DNA from: Betaproteobacteria bacterium
Lineage (GTDB): Bacteria; Pseudomonadota; Gammaproteobacteria; Burkholderiales; SG8-41
NCBI GenBank assembly: GCA_016177355.1
Contig: JACOVL010000099.1
Span: 1-21,765 of the forward strand
Direction: 5' to 3'
DNA: 21,765 bases
How positions within the stretch are numbered: position 1 is the first letter of the stretch; each line of letters opens with the position of its first letter. Under the pieces are notes generated by a model. The model made no database searches. It was not told the DNA's origin and saw only the letters and a program-made list of their open reading frames with translations. Shown piece by piece: positions 6,972 to 15,398 of the stretch. The position numbers and the translations under genes are program-made.

Positions 6972-8248
6972 AGTGCTATCCCGAAACGTACGGCCCGGCG
7001 CCGCGCCGCTCGAGCCGCAAGGTGCGGGTCGCGCACGTCGGGATCGGCGGGGACGCGCCGATCGTGGTGCAGTCCATGACCAATACCGATACCGCGGACG
7101 TAGCCGCCACGGCGGAACAGGTCGCGGCGCTGGCGCGCGCCGGATCGGAGCTCGTGCGCGTGACGGTCAATAACACCGAAGCCGCGGCCGCGGTGCCGCT
7201 GATCCGCGAGCGCCTCGAGGCGATGGGCATCAACGCGCCGCTGGTCGGCGATTTCCATTTCAACGGGCACCGCCTGCTCGCCCGGCACCCGGCGTGCGCC
7301 GAGTCGCTCGCCAAGCTGCGCATCAACCCCGGCAACGTCGGCCGCGGCTCGAAGCGCGACGAGCAGTTCGCCACCATGATCGAGTTTGCCTGCAAGTACG
7401 GGAAGCCGGTGCGCATCGGCGTCAACTGGGGCAGCCTTGACCCGGAGCTGCTGGCGCGGCTGATGGACGAGAATGCGCGTCTCGCCGAGCCCGAGGACGC
7501 CGCCGTCGTCACGCGCCGGGCGCTCGTCGCGTCGGCTCTCGACAGCGCGAAACAGGCTGAAGGGCTGGGATTGCCGCACGACCGCATCGTGCTCTCGTGC
7601 AAGGTCAGCGGCGTGCAGGACCTCATCGCCGTCTATCGCGATCTCGCCGCGCGCTGCGACTACGCGCTGCACCTGGGGCTCACCGAGGCCGGCATGGGAT
7701 CGAAGGGCATCGTGGCCTCGACCGCGGCGATGGCGGTCCTGCTGCAGGAAGGCATCGGCGACACCATCCGCGTCTCGCTCACCCCGGAGCCGGGCGGCGA
7801 GCGCACCCGCGAAGTGATCGTGGCGCAGGAGATCCTGCAGACGATGGGGCTGCGCTCGTTCACGCCGATGGTGATCGCGTGCCCCGGCTGCGGGCGCACC
7901 ACCAGCACCTATTTCCAGGAGCTCGCCGACCGCATCCAGGGCTATCTGCGGGCGCAAATGCCGGCGTGGCGCAGCCGCTACCCGGGCGTCGAGAACATGC
8001 GCGTCGCGGTGATGGGTTGCGTGGTAAACGGTCCCGGCGAGAGCAAGCACGCCAACGTCGGCATCAGCCTGCCCGGCTCCGGTGAGAACCCGGTGGCGCC
8101 GGTCTACGTGGACGGCGTCAAGACGGTGACGTTGAAGGGCGACAATATCGCCGCCGAGTTCCAGAGTATCGTCGAGCGCTACGTGGCCGGCAACTACTCG
8201 CGGCGGCCGGACCCGGCGCCGCAGAAGCGGGACGCCGCGCGCGCATAG
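6968..8248 (+). CDS. ispG: 4-hydroxy-3-methylbut-2-en-1-yl diphosphate synthase
   Basis: IspG reduces the cyclic diphosphate MEcPP to HMBPP in the methylerythritol phosphate route to isoprenoids, using a [4Fe-4S] cluster. The 426-residue protein shows the barrel start PIVVQSMTNTDTADV, the GDFHFNGH and RINPGNVG blocks, and the cluster ligands Cys305, Cys308 (CPGCGRT) and Cys351 (MGCVVNGPGE), with Glu358 as the fourth ligand. The start at 6968 overlaps the rodZ stop; no strong ribosome site is seen, which fits coupled translation. Length matches the short bacterial form without the extra plant/Thermus domain. Confidence 0.97.
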   Translation: MKCYPETYGPAPRRSSRKVRVAHVGIGGDAPIVVQSMTNTDTADVAATAEQVAALARAGSELVRVTVNNTEAAAAVPLIRERLEAMGINAPLVGDFHFNGHRLLARHPACAESLAKLRINPGNVGRGSKRDEQFATMIEFACKYGKPVRIGVNWGSLDPELLARLMDENARLAEPEDAAVVTRRALVASALDSAKQAEGLGLPHDRIVLSCKVSGVQDLIAVYRDLAARCDYALHLGLTEAGMGSKGIVASTAAMAVLLQEGIGDTIRVSLTPEPGGERTREVIVAQEILQTMGLRSFTPMVIACPGCGRTTSTYFQELADRIQGYLRAQMPAWRSRYPGVENMRVAVMGCVVNGPGESKHANVGISLPGSGENPVAPVYVDGVKTVTLKGDNIAAEFQSIVERYVAGNYSRRPDPAPQKRDAARA

Positions 8249-8270
8249 GGAACCCGCCGCGCCGACCGTC

Positions 8271-9527
8271 ATGGCCGACAAGATCCAGGCAATCCGCGGG
8301 ATGAACGACGTCCTGCCGGAGGAGGCGCACCTGTGGCGGTTCTTCGAGGACGCGGCGCGGTCGGTGTTCGAGCAGTACGGGTACCGCTACATCCGCACGC
8401 CGATCGTCGAGCGCACCGAGCTGTTCGTGCGCGGCGTCGGCGAGGCGACCGATATCGTGGAGAAGGAGATGTACTCCTTCGTGGACGCGATGAACGGCGA
8501 CCGGCTGTCGCTCCGTCCCGAGGGCACGGCGCCGACGGTGCGCGCGGCCTTGGAGCACAATCTTCTCTACCACGGTCCGCAGCGGCTGTGGTACGGCGGA
8601 CCCCTGTTCCGTCACGAGCGTCCGCAGAAGGGACGCTATCGCCAGTATCATACGTACGGGGCGGAAGCGCTGGGCCTGCCCGATCCGGACATCGACGTCG
8701 AGCTGCTGCTGATGGCGCACCGGCTGTGGCGGAAACTCGGCATCGACGGGGTCGAGCTGCAGATCAACACCATCGGCAGCGCCGAGGAGCGGCGCGCGTT
8801 CCGGGCGAAGCTGGTCGCGCACTTCGAGCGCCACCCGGGCGCGCTCGACGAGGACGCAAGGCGCAGGCTGCAGGCCAACCCGCTGCGGCTGCTCGACAGC
8901 AAGAATCCCGCGCTGCAGCCGGTGATCGGGGCGGCACCCAGGCTGATCGACGCTGCCGGAGCCTCGACGCGCGCGAATTTCGAAGCGGTGCAAGCCGGAT
9001 TGCGCGAGGCCGGCATCGCGTACACGATCAACCCGCGGCTGGTGCGTGGCCTCGATTATTACAACCTGACCGTGTTCGAGTGGGTGAGCGGGCGCCTCGG
9101 CGCCCAGAACGCGATCTGCTCCGGCGGGCGCTACGACGGGCTCGCCGGGCAACTCGGCGGCAAGCCGACGCCGGGCTGCGGCTTCGGTATCGGCGTCGAG
9201 CGCACGCTGTTGCTGCTGCGGGATGCCGACGTTTCGCGGGAGGCCCCCGACGTTTATCTGGTGCGGCAGGGCGCTGCCGCGCAGCGCTACGGCGCGCGGG
9301 TGGCTGAAGAGTTGCGCGACGCGGGCCTTGCCGTGGTGGTGCATGGCGGCGGCGGCAATCTCAGCGCGCAGATGAAGAAAGCCGATGCGAGCGGGGCGCG
9401 ATTCGCGGTGATCATCGGCGACGATGAGGCGGGCGCAGGCGAGATCAGCGTGAAGCCGCTGCGCGCGGCTGGACCGCAGACGCGCGGATCGGTCGCGGCG
9501 GCTGTCAACCGGGTAAAGAAATCGTAA
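8271..9527 (+). CDS. hisS: Histidyl-tRNA synthetase
   Basis: This class II synthetase charges tRNA-His. The 418-residue product has RPEGT (82-86), motif 2 (FRHERPQKGRYRQY, 113-126), the HisA block LVRGLDYYN, and motif 3 GFGIGVERTLLLL, followed by the C-terminal anticodon-binding domain. It starts 22 bases after ispG without a clear ribosome site. One oddity: the position matching E. coli Gln127, which contacts histidine, reads Thr128 here (RQYHTYGAE); the other visible substrate residues (Glu84, Arg114, Glu132) are kept. Its paralogue HisZ is encoded further along the window. The synthetase assignment is firm because the class II motifs and the anticodon domain are complete. Confidence 0.97.
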   Translation: MADKIQAIRGMNDVLPEEAHLWRFFEDAARSVFEQYGYRYIRTPIVERTELFVRGVGEATDIVEKEMYSFVDAMNGDRLSLRPEGTAPTVRAALEHNLLYHGPQRLWYGGPLFRHERPQKGRYRQYHTYGAEALGLPDPDIDVELLLMAHRLWRKLGIDGVELQINTIGSAEERRAFRAKLVAHFERHPGALDEDARRRLQANPLRLLDSKNPALQPVIGAAPRLIDAAGASTRANFEAVQAGLREAGIAYTINPRLVRGLDYYNLTVFEWVSGRLGAQNAICSGGRYDGLAGQLGGKPTPGCGFGIGVERTLLLLRDADVSREAPDVYLVRQGAAAQRYGARVAEELRDAGLAVVVHGGGGNLSAQMKKADASGARFAVIIGDDEAGAGEISVKPLRAAGPQTRGSVAAAVNRVKKS

Positions 9528-9536
9528 TTATTTGAT

Positions 9537-9542
9537 TATACT
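9537..9542 (+). promoter_or_regulatory. Possible -10 element in the hisS-yfgM gap
   Basis: TATACT lies in a conspicuously AT-rich stretch (9521-9560) and is flanked by two copies of TAATTATTT (9525-9533 and 9542-9550). No good -35 is seen at the correct distance, so this is only a candidate internal promoter for yfgM-bamB-der. Confidence 0.3.
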
Positions 9543-9569
9543 AATTATTTCTGATACGTAAGGTGGTAG

Positions 9570-10208
9570 ATGGCATACGACCTGGAAGAGCAGGAACAGA
9601 TAGACGAACTCAAGGCGTGGTGGCGGGAGCATGGCAACCTCGTGCTGCTCGCGGTCGCCGCCGCCGCACTCACCCTCGCCGCGTTTCAGGGATGGCGCTA
9701 TTATCGCCACAGCCAGGCGGTCGCGGCGGTCACGCTCTACGGGCAACTCGACCGCGCCGAGCAGTCCGGCGACCATAAAAAGGTGCGCGACCTCGCCGGA
9801 GAGCTCACGCAGAAGTACGGCGCCACGCCGTACGCCACATTCGGCGCGCTCAGCGCGGCGCGCGCGAGCTTCGACACCGGCGACCTGGCCGGGGCGAAAT
9901 CGCAGCTGCAATGGGTAATCGAGCACGCGCGCGAGGACGAGATCAGGGACCTGGCGCGCCTGCGGCTTGCCGGGGTGATGCTCGACGAGAAGAACCACGC
10001 GGAGGCCCTCAAGCGGGTCGTCGAAGCAAAGCCGGTGGATGCCATGGCCGGACTCTATGCCGACCTGAAGGGGGATATCCTGGTCGCTCAAGGCAGGACC
10101 GCGGAAGCGCGCGGCGCCTACCAGCTCGCGCTCGACCGCAGCGAGGCCAACAGCCCGTATCGCGCCACGATACAGATCAAGCTCGACGCGCTGGGTGACG
10201 CCCAATGA
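9570..10208 (+). CDS. yfgM: YfgM-family TPR membrane protein (periplasmic chaperone-associated)
   Basis: The 212-residue protein has a short cytoplasmic N-terminus (MAYDLEEQEQIDELKAWW), one membrane helix (about 24-40) and a periplasmic TPR-like domain. In E. coli, YfgM associates with PpiD at the SecYEG translocon and helps hand over exported proteins. The start at 9570 follows AAGGTGG (9560-9566). Its stop overlaps the bamB start by four bases, and the hisS-yfgM-bamB-der order is the conserved arrangement, which supports the call more than sequence motifs do. Confidence 0.93.
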   Translation: MAYDLEEQEQIDELKAWWREHGNLVLLAVAAAALTLAAFQGWRYYRHSQAVAAVTLYGQLDRAEQSGDHKKVRDLAGELTQKYGATPYATFGALSAARASFDTGDLAGAKSQLQWVIEHAREDEIRDLARLRLAGVMLDEKNHAEALKRVVEAKPVDAMAGLYADLKGDILVAQGRTAEARGAYQLALDRSEANSPYRATIQIKLDALGDAQ

Positions 10209-11368
10209 AAGTTCTCGCCGCGTCGTGGATCGCGGCGGCGGCGATGCTCGCCGGCTGCCAGACGGTTTCCGAGACCTACGACCGCATTTTTCAAGGGGCG
10301 GCCGGCCCGGGGCGGAAACCGGCCGCATTGGTCGAGCTGAAACCCGCGGCCACGCTGAAGATACTCTGGCAGGGCAGCGCGGGCGGCGCCGAGAAGAATG
10401 TCTTTTTTCCCGAGGTCTCGGGCAGCATCGTCTATGCCGCCAGCGCGGCGGGCAGGGTGAGCGGGTTCGAGGCGCGCAGCGGCAAGGCCGTGGCGCAGTT
10501 CGACGCCGGCCAGCGCATCTCGGGCGGCGTCGGCGCCGGCGCCGGCCTGGTGCTCGTCGGCACACCCAGGGGCGAGGTGTTGGCGTTCGACCGCAACGGC
10601 AAGCAGGCATGGAAGGCGCAACTCGGGGGGCAGGTGCTGGCGCCGCCCGCGGCGCAGGACGGTACTGTCGTCGCGCGGGCGGGCGACGGCCGTATCTACG
10701 GGCTCGATGCCGCCAGCGGCAAGCGGAAGTGGACATACCAGCGCTCGACGCCGGCGCTGTCGGTGCGCACGCACGCCGGGGTGGTGGTCCACCGCGGCGG
10801 GGTCTTCGCCGGGTTTCCGGGCGGCCATATCGTCGCATTGTCGCTGCCGAACGGAGTCGTGGGCTGGGAAGCGGCGGTGGCGGTGCCGCGCGGGACGACC
10901 GAGCTCGAGCGCGTCGCCGACATCGCCGGTCCGCCGGTGGTGGACGGCCAGCGGGTATGCGCCGTGGCGTTCCAGGGCCGCGTGGCGTGCTTCGACATCA
11001 CGCGAGGCACGATTCTGTGGTCGAGGGACGTTTCGAGCCTCGCCGGGCTCGCGGTGGATGCGCGCTATCTCTACGTGACCGATGACAAGAACGCGGTGCT
11101 GGCGCTCGACAAGGCGAGCGGCGCGAGCATCTGGCGGCAGGACAAGCTCGCCCGGCGCGGCGTGAGCGCGCCGCTCGGCTTCGGCCGCTACGCCGTGGTC
11201 GGCGATTTCGAGGGCTACGTGCACCTGCTCGCGCGCGAAGACGGCTCGTTCGCGGCGCGCATCGCCACCGACGGCAGCGCCATCGTCGCCCCGCCCGTCG
11301 CGCTCGACCTCTCGAGCTTCCTGGTGCAGACCCGCAACGGCGGCATCTACGCGATCACCGTCCAGTGA
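10205..11368 (+). CDS. bamB: Outer membrane protein assembly factor BamB, lipoprotein
   Basis: BamB is the beta-propeller lipoprotein of the BAM complex that inserts beta-barrel proteins into the outer membrane. The 387-residue product has lipobox LAGC (Cys18) and repeated PQQ-like propeller blades such as GKAVAQFDAG, GEVLAFDRNGKQAWKAQL, GRIYGLDAASGKRKWTY and NAVLALDKASGASIWRQ. It is translationally coupled to yfgM (ATGA overlap at 10205-10208), and der starts three bases after its stop. Length and start are standard. Confidence 0.96.
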   Translation: MKVLAASWIAAAAMLAGCQTVSETYDRIFQGAAGPGRKPAALVELKPAATLKILWQGSAGGAEKNVFFPEVSGSIVYAASAAGRVSGFEARSGKAVAQFDAGQRISGGVGAGAGLVLVGTPRGEVLAFDRNGKQAWKAQLGGQVLAPPAAQDGTVVARAGDGRIYGLDAASGKRKWTYQRSTPALSVRTHAGVVVHRGGVFAGFPGGHIVALSLPNGVVGWEAAVAVPRGTTELERVADIAGPPVVDGQRVCAVAFQGRVACFDITRGTILWSRDVSSLAGLAVDARYLYVTDDKNAVLALDKASGASIWRQDKLARRGVSAPLGFGRYAVVGDFEGYVHLLAREDGSFAARIATDGSAIVAPPVALDLSSFLVQTRNGGIYAITVQ

Positions 11369-11371
11369 GCC

Positions 11372-12709
11372 ATGCTTCCCATCATCGCCATCGTCGGCCG
11401 GCCCAACGTCGGCAAGTCCATGCTGTTCAACCGGTTGACGCGCACGCGCGATGCGATCGTCTCCGGCGCGCCGGGCGTCACGCGCGACCGCCATTACGGG
11501 CGCGGGCGCATCGGGGCCAAGCCCTATATCGCGGTGGACACCGGCGGCCTCGAGCCGGTGGCGAGGGAGGGCATTTTCCACGAGATGGCGCGGCAAACGC
11601 GCCAGGCGCTGGACGAGGCCGACGCCGTCCTGTTCATGGTGGACGCGCGCGCCGGGCTCGTGCCGCAGGACCGCGCGGTCGCGGAGGAGCTGCGCAGGAG
11701 CGGGCGCCGCGTTTTCCTGGTGGTCAACAAAGCCGAGGGCATGAAGACGGAGCTCGCCGGCGCGGACTTTCACGCCCTCGGGCTGGGAGAGCCCCTGCCG
11801 GTCTCGGCCGCTCACGGCGAGAACGTCTCCGACCTCATGGACCTGGTGCTCGCGGATCTGCCGGACGAGTCCGGCGCTGCGCGCGCGGGCGACCGCCATC
11901 CCAAGATTGCCGTGGTCGGCCGCCCCAACGTCGGCAAATCCACGCTGGTCAACGCGCTGCTGGGGGAGGAGAGGGTCGTCGTGTTCGATCAGCCGGGCAC
12001 CACGCGCGATTCGATCCACGTCGAGTTCGAGCGCGGCGGGCGCCGCTACACGCTGATCGACACCGCCGGTTTGCGCAAGCGCGGGCGGGTCCCCGAGCCC
12101 GCCGACCGGTTCTCGATGTTGAAGGCGCTGCAGGCGATCGAGGACGCCAACGTCGCGATCCTGGTGCTCGACGCGCGCCAGGACATCGCGGAGCAGGACG
12201 CGCACATCGCGGGCTACGCGCTGGAAGCCGGCCGTGCGCTGGTGGTGGCGGTCAACAAGTGGGAGCGGCTGCCGGCGGAAGAGCGCGATCTCGTGAAGCG
12301 CGCGCTGCGGCGCAACCTGGGTTTCCTGGATTTCGCGCGGTTGCACTTCATCTCGGCGCTGGCCGGGCAGGGCATGGACGCGCTGATGAAATCGGTGGAC
12401 GAGGCTTATGCCGCCGCCATGGCGCGGTTGCCGACGCCGCGGCTGACCCGCGCGCTGGCGCAGGCGGTCGAGCAACAGCCGCCGCCGCGCTCCGGCACGG
12501 TCCGGCCCAAGCTGCGCTACGCCCACCAGGGGGGCGTCAACCCGCCCCGCATCGTGGTCCACGGCAACGCGCTCACCCGCGTGTCCGATTCTTACCGCCG
12601 CTACCTGGAACGATTTTTCCGCGACGCTTTCAAACTGCAGGGGACCCCTTTGCGCGTGGAGTTCAGGAGCGGAGGAAATCCCTATGCCAGGAAGGGGCGG
12701 CGCAGATAA
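11372..12709 (+). CDS. der: Ribosome biogenesis GTPase Der (EngA)
   Basis: Der is an essential double GTPase needed for maturation of the 50S subunit. The 445-residue protein has two G domains in tandem: G1 GRPNVGKS at 9-16 and again at 183-190, DTGG and DTAG switch II motifs, NKAE (119-122) and NKWE (295-298) base-recognition motifs, and a C-terminal KH-like domain ending in a basic RKGRRR tail. The residue after the first P-loop serine is Met17 where Thr is usual (KSMLFN against KSTLVN in the second domain); this is not expected to abolish binding. The very large open frames on other strands here are shadows. Confidence 0.98.
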   Translation: MLPIIAIVGRPNVGKSMLFNRLTRTRDAIVSGAPGVTRDRHYGRGRIGAKPYIAVDTGGLEPVAREGIFHEMARQTRQALDEADAVLFMVDARAGLVPQDRAVAEELRRSGRRVFLVVNKAEGMKTELAGADFHALGLGEPLPVSAAHGENVSDLMDLVLADLPDESGAARAGDRHPKIAVVGRPNVGKSTLVNALLGEERVVVFDQPGTTRDSIHVEFERGGRRYTLIDTAGLRKRGRVPEPADRFSMLKALQAIEDANVAILVLDARQDIAEQDAHIAGYALEAGRALVVAVNKWERLPAEERDLVKRALRRNLGFLDFARLHFISALAGQGMDALMKSVDEAYAAAMARLPTPRLTRALAQAVEQQPPPRSGTVRPKLRYAHQGGVNPPRIVVHGNALTRVSDSYRRYLERFFRDAFKLQGTPLRVEFRSGGNPYARKGRRR

Positions 12710-12772
12710 CTCTATGGCGTGACTATGAATTTTGCAGTAAAGTTGACATCCCAATAACACCGCGAGGCACCC

Positions 12773-13012
12773 ATGAGCAACAAAGGGCAGATGCTACAAG
12801 ACCCGTTCCTCAACACGCTGCGCAAGGAGCACATCCCGGTCTCGATCTACCTCGTGAACGGCATCAAGCTGCAGGGGCAGATAGACTCGTTCGATCAGTA
12901 CGTGGTCCTGCTCAAGAACACGGTCACGCAGATGGTCTACAAGCACGCCATCTCGACCGTGGTGCCCGCGCGCGCCGTCAACCTCCAGCTCGACCAAAGC
13001 GCCGACAGTTGA
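12773..13012 (+). CDS. hfq: RNA chaperone Hfq
   Basis: Hfq forms a hexameric ring that pairs small RNAs with mRNAs. The 79-residue protein has the Sm1 region (GQMLQDPFLNTLRKEHIPVSIYLVNGIKLQG) and the Sm2 motif YKHAIS (56-61). The C-terminal tail is short compared with E. coli (102 residues), as is usual in betaproteobacteria. The start at 12773 follows a GAGG at 12764-12767. It lies 63 bases after der and 15 before hflX, the classic hfq-hflX-hflK-hflC order. Confidence 0.99.
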   Translation: MSNKGQMLQDPFLNTLRKEHIPVSIYLVNGIKLQGQIDSFDQYVVLLKNTVTQMVYKHAISTVVPARAVNLQLDQSADS

Positions 13013-13027
13013 TGCCCGCCCTGCCTG

Positions 13028-14149
13028 ATGGTTGACCGCCGCGGTACGACCGAGGCGGTGCTGGTCGGTCTCGACTTCGGCGAGCCCGACCACGCGGAAA
13101 GCCTGGAAGAGATACGGCAGCTCGCCGCCAGCGCCGGCGCCGCGGAACGGGCGCTGGTGCAGGGGCGGCGCAGCCGTCCGGATTCGGCGCTGTTCGCGGG
13201 CAAGGGCAAGGTCGTGGAAATCGCGGACGCCGTTGCCGCAACCTGCGCCTCGATCGTGATTTTCAACCACGACCTTTCGCCGGGGCAGGAGCGCAACCTC
13301 GAGCGCGAGGTCGGCTGCCGCGTCGTCGACCGCACCAGCCTGATCCTCGACATCTTCGCCCAGCGCGCCCGCACCCACGAGGGCAAGCTGCAGGTGGAGC
13401 TGGCCCAGCTCGAGCATCTCGCGTCGCGGCTGGTACGCGGCTGGACCCACCTGGAGCGCCAGAAGGGCGGCATCGGACTGCGCGGCCCGGGCGAGACCCA
13501 GCTGGAAACCGACCGGCGCCTTCTGGGCAAGCGCGTGAAGGTGCTGAAGGAGAAGCTTGCCGGGGTCAAGGCCCAGCGCGCGGTGCAGCGGCGGGCCCGC
13601 AACCGGTCGAACCTGCTGATGGCGTCGCTGGTCGGCTACACCAACGCCGGCAAGTCCACGCTGTTCAACCGCCTGACGCGCGCGGGCGTCTACGCCGCCG
13701 ACCAGTTGTTCGCCACGCTCGACACCACCACGCGCCGCCTGCACGCCGCGGGCGGCGGGCGCTTCGTGCTCTCCGACACCGTCGGCTTCATCCGGCGCCT
13801 GCCGCATACGCTGGTCGCCGCGTTCCGGGCGACGCTGGAGGAGACAGCGCATGCCGACCTGCTGCTGCACGTGGTGGACGCAAGCTGCGCGGACCGCGAT
13901 GCCCGGAGCGCGGCGGTGAACCAGGTGCTCGCCGAAATCGGCGCGCAAGACGTTCCCCAGGTGCTGGTGATGAACAAGATCGACCGCACGCGGCTGCCGG
14001 CGCGGGTCGAGCGCGACGAATATGGTAGAATTTTGCGCGTCTGGACGAGCGCCGCGACGGGGGAGGGCCTGGAATTCGTGCGGCTCGCCGTCGAGGAGTA
14101 TTCCGCCGCGCTGCAGTCCGCTGAAATCAAAAACCCGGCGGCGGCATGA
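13028..14149 (+). CDS. hflX: Ribosome-splitting GTPase HflX
   Basis: HflX binds stalled or hibernating 70S ribosomes and separates the subunits under stress. The 373-residue protein has the N-terminal HflX domain (with SALFAGKGKVVEI and RRARTHEGKLQVELAQL-like blocks), a glycine-rich linker region (GIGLRGPGETQLETDRR), P-loop GYTNAGKS (203-210), DTVGFIRRLPH (250-260) and NKID (316-319). The start at 13028 is 15 bases after hfq. The end of the gene lies within a candidate terminator hairpin. Confidence 0.97.
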   Translation: MVDRRGTTEAVLVGLDFGEPDHAESLEEIRQLAASAGAAERALVQGRRSRPDSALFAGKGKVVEIADAVAATCASIVIFNHDLSPGQERNLEREVGCRVVDRTSLILDIFAQRARTHEGKLQVELAQLEHLASRLVRGWTHLERQKGGIGLRGPGETQLETDRRLLGKRVKVLKEKLAGVKAQRAVQRRARNRSNLLMASLVGYTNAGKSTLFNRLTRAGVYAADQLFATLDTTTRRLHAAGGGRFVLSDTVGFIRRLPHTLVAAFRATLEETAHADLLLHVVDASCADRDARSAAVNQVLAEIGAQDVPQVLVMNKIDRTRLPARVERDEYGRILRVWTSAATGEGLEFVRLAVEEYSAALQSAEIKNPAAA

Positions 14150-14166
14150 CGCCAGGCCGTTTTTTT
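14136..14166 (+). terminator. Possible intrinsic terminator at the end of hflX
   Basis: A GC stem can form between 14139-14145 (CGGCGGC) and 14151-14159 (GCC, a two-base bulge, then GCCG) around a five-base loop, directly followed by seven T (14160-14166). The hairpin contains the hflX stop codon. The bulge weakens it, so it may only attenuate. Confidence 0.5.
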
Positions 14167-14180
14167 CCATGATCGGTTAC

Positions 14181-14210
14181 TTGAAGTCATTCAGCGATAA
14201 GGTTTCTATT
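14181..14210 (+). promoter_or_regulatory. Possible promoter for hflK-hflC
   Basis: TTGAAG (14181-14186) and TCTATT (14205-14210) are 18 bases apart, four of six matches each. The -35 also reads CTTGAAG, close to the heat-shock sigma-32 form, but no C-rich -10 follows. It sits after the possible terminator and leaves a leader of about 20 bases before the chosen hflK start. Confidence 0.35.
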
Positions 14211-14237
14211 CGCTTCCGGCGGTTCCTCGGCGCGCTC

Positions 14238-15398
14238 ATGTCGCTCAACGATCCGCAATGGGGGCGGCGGCCCAACCAGGGCCCGCCCGATCTCGACGAG
14301 CTGTGGCGGGATTTCAACAAGAAGCTGAACAGCCTGTTCGGCCGCGGCCGCGGCGGCGAGCCGCCGGGGCCGGATGCCAGAAAAATGGGCGGCGCGGGAA
14401 TGCTGATCGGCCTTGTTTTCGCGGTGTGGGTGGCGAGCGGCTTCTACATCGTCACCGAAGGCCAGCTCGGCGTGGTGCTGCGGTTCGGGAAATTCTCGGA
14501 AGCGACCACCCCGGGGCTGCGCTGGCATCTGCCTTATCCGGTTGAATCCAGGGAAATCGTCAATGTCTCGCAGGTGCGCACCGTGGAAGTCGGCTACCGC
14601 AACAACGTCAAGAGCAAGGTGGAAAAAGAGTCGCTGATGCTGACCGACGACGAGAACATCGTGGACGTTCAATTCGCCGTGCAGTACATCCTCAAAAACG
14701 CGAAGGATTTTCTGTTCAACAACCGCTCGCCGGACGATGCGGTGCTGCAGGCGGCGGAGACGGCGATCCGCGAGATCGTGGGCAAGAGCAGCATGGACCT
14801 GGTGATATTCAAGGGCCGCGCCGAAGTGGCGGTGCGTGCCCAGACGCTGATGCAGGAGATCCTCGACCGCTACGGCACCGGCATCCAGATCAGCACGGTG
14901 ACGATGCAGGACGCGCAGGCGCCGCAGCAGGTGCAGGCGGCATTCAACGACGCGGTCGAGGCCGGCCAGGACCGCGAGCGGCAGAAGAACGAGGGCCAGG
15001 CCTACGCCAACGACGTGATACCCAGGGCGCGCGGCACGGCGGCGCGCCTCACGCAGGAGGCCGAGGGCTACAAGCAGCGCGTGATCGAGCAGTCCGAGGG
15101 CGACGCCGCGCGCTTCCGCCAGATCGTTGTCGAGTACAACAAGGCGCCGCAGGTCACCCGCGACCGGCTCTACATCGAGGCGATGCAACAGATCATGAGC
15201 AATACCACCAAGGTGCTGATCGACCAGAAGGGCGGCAACAACCTGCTCTACCTGCCGCTCGACAAAATCATGCAGATGCCGGGCGCCGCGCCCGCGGAGG
15301 CCGCGCCCAAGTCCGCCGAGACCGCGCCCGCGCAGGAACCCTCCACTTCGCGCTCGCGCGAGGCCTTCCGCTCGCGGGAACGGGAGCCGCGCCAATGA
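14238..15398 (+). CDS. hflK: FtsH protease modulator HflK
   Basis: HflK and HflC form the large SPFH complex that encloses and modulates the FtsH membrane protease. The 386-residue product has a Gly/Pro-rich cytoplasmic N-terminus, one membrane helix (52-72), an SPFH/Band-7 domain beginning at VTEGQLGVVLRFGKF, a long helical region (about 230-310), and a Ser/Arg-rich tail. The start at 14238 (MSLNDPQWG) is chosen because it is the usual betaproteobacterial N-terminus and follows the candidate promoter; an in-frame ATG at 14169 would add 23 residues that look unlike the family. Neither start has a clear ribosome site. The stop overlaps hflC by four bases. Confidence 0.95.
   Translation: MSLNDPQWGRRPNQGPPDLDELWRDFNKKLNSLFGRGRGGEPPGPDARKMGGAGMLIGLVFAVWVASGFYIVTEGQLGVVLRFGKFSEATTPGLRWHLPYPVESREIVNVSQVRTVEVGYRNNVKSKVEKESLMLTDDENIVDVQFAVQYILKNAKDFLFNNRSPDDAVLQAAETAIREIVGKSSMDLVIFKGRAEVAVRAQTLMQEILDRYGTGIQISTVTMQDAQAPQQVQAAFNDAVEAGQDRERQKNEGQAYANDVIPRARGTAARLTQEAEGYKQRVIEQSEGDAARFRQIVVEYNKAPQVTRDRLYIEAMQQIMSNTTKVLIDQKGGNNLLYLPLDKIMQMPGAAPAEAAPKSAETAPAQEPSTSRSREAFRSREREPRQ

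Noticed and set aside
12743..12748. Perfect TTGACA before hfq
   Set aside because: A -10 at 16-18 bases would fall on the hfq ribosome site and no TATAAT-like hexamer is there, so I do not call a promoter.
10118..12760. 880-codon minus-strand open frame across bamB and der
   Set aside because: It is antisense to two certain genes; the length comes from high GC content, and the product shows no domain.
14169..14237. N-terminal extension of HflK from the ATG at 14169
   Set aside because: The extra 23 residues do not look like the family, there is no ribosome site, and MSLNDPQWG is the normal start.
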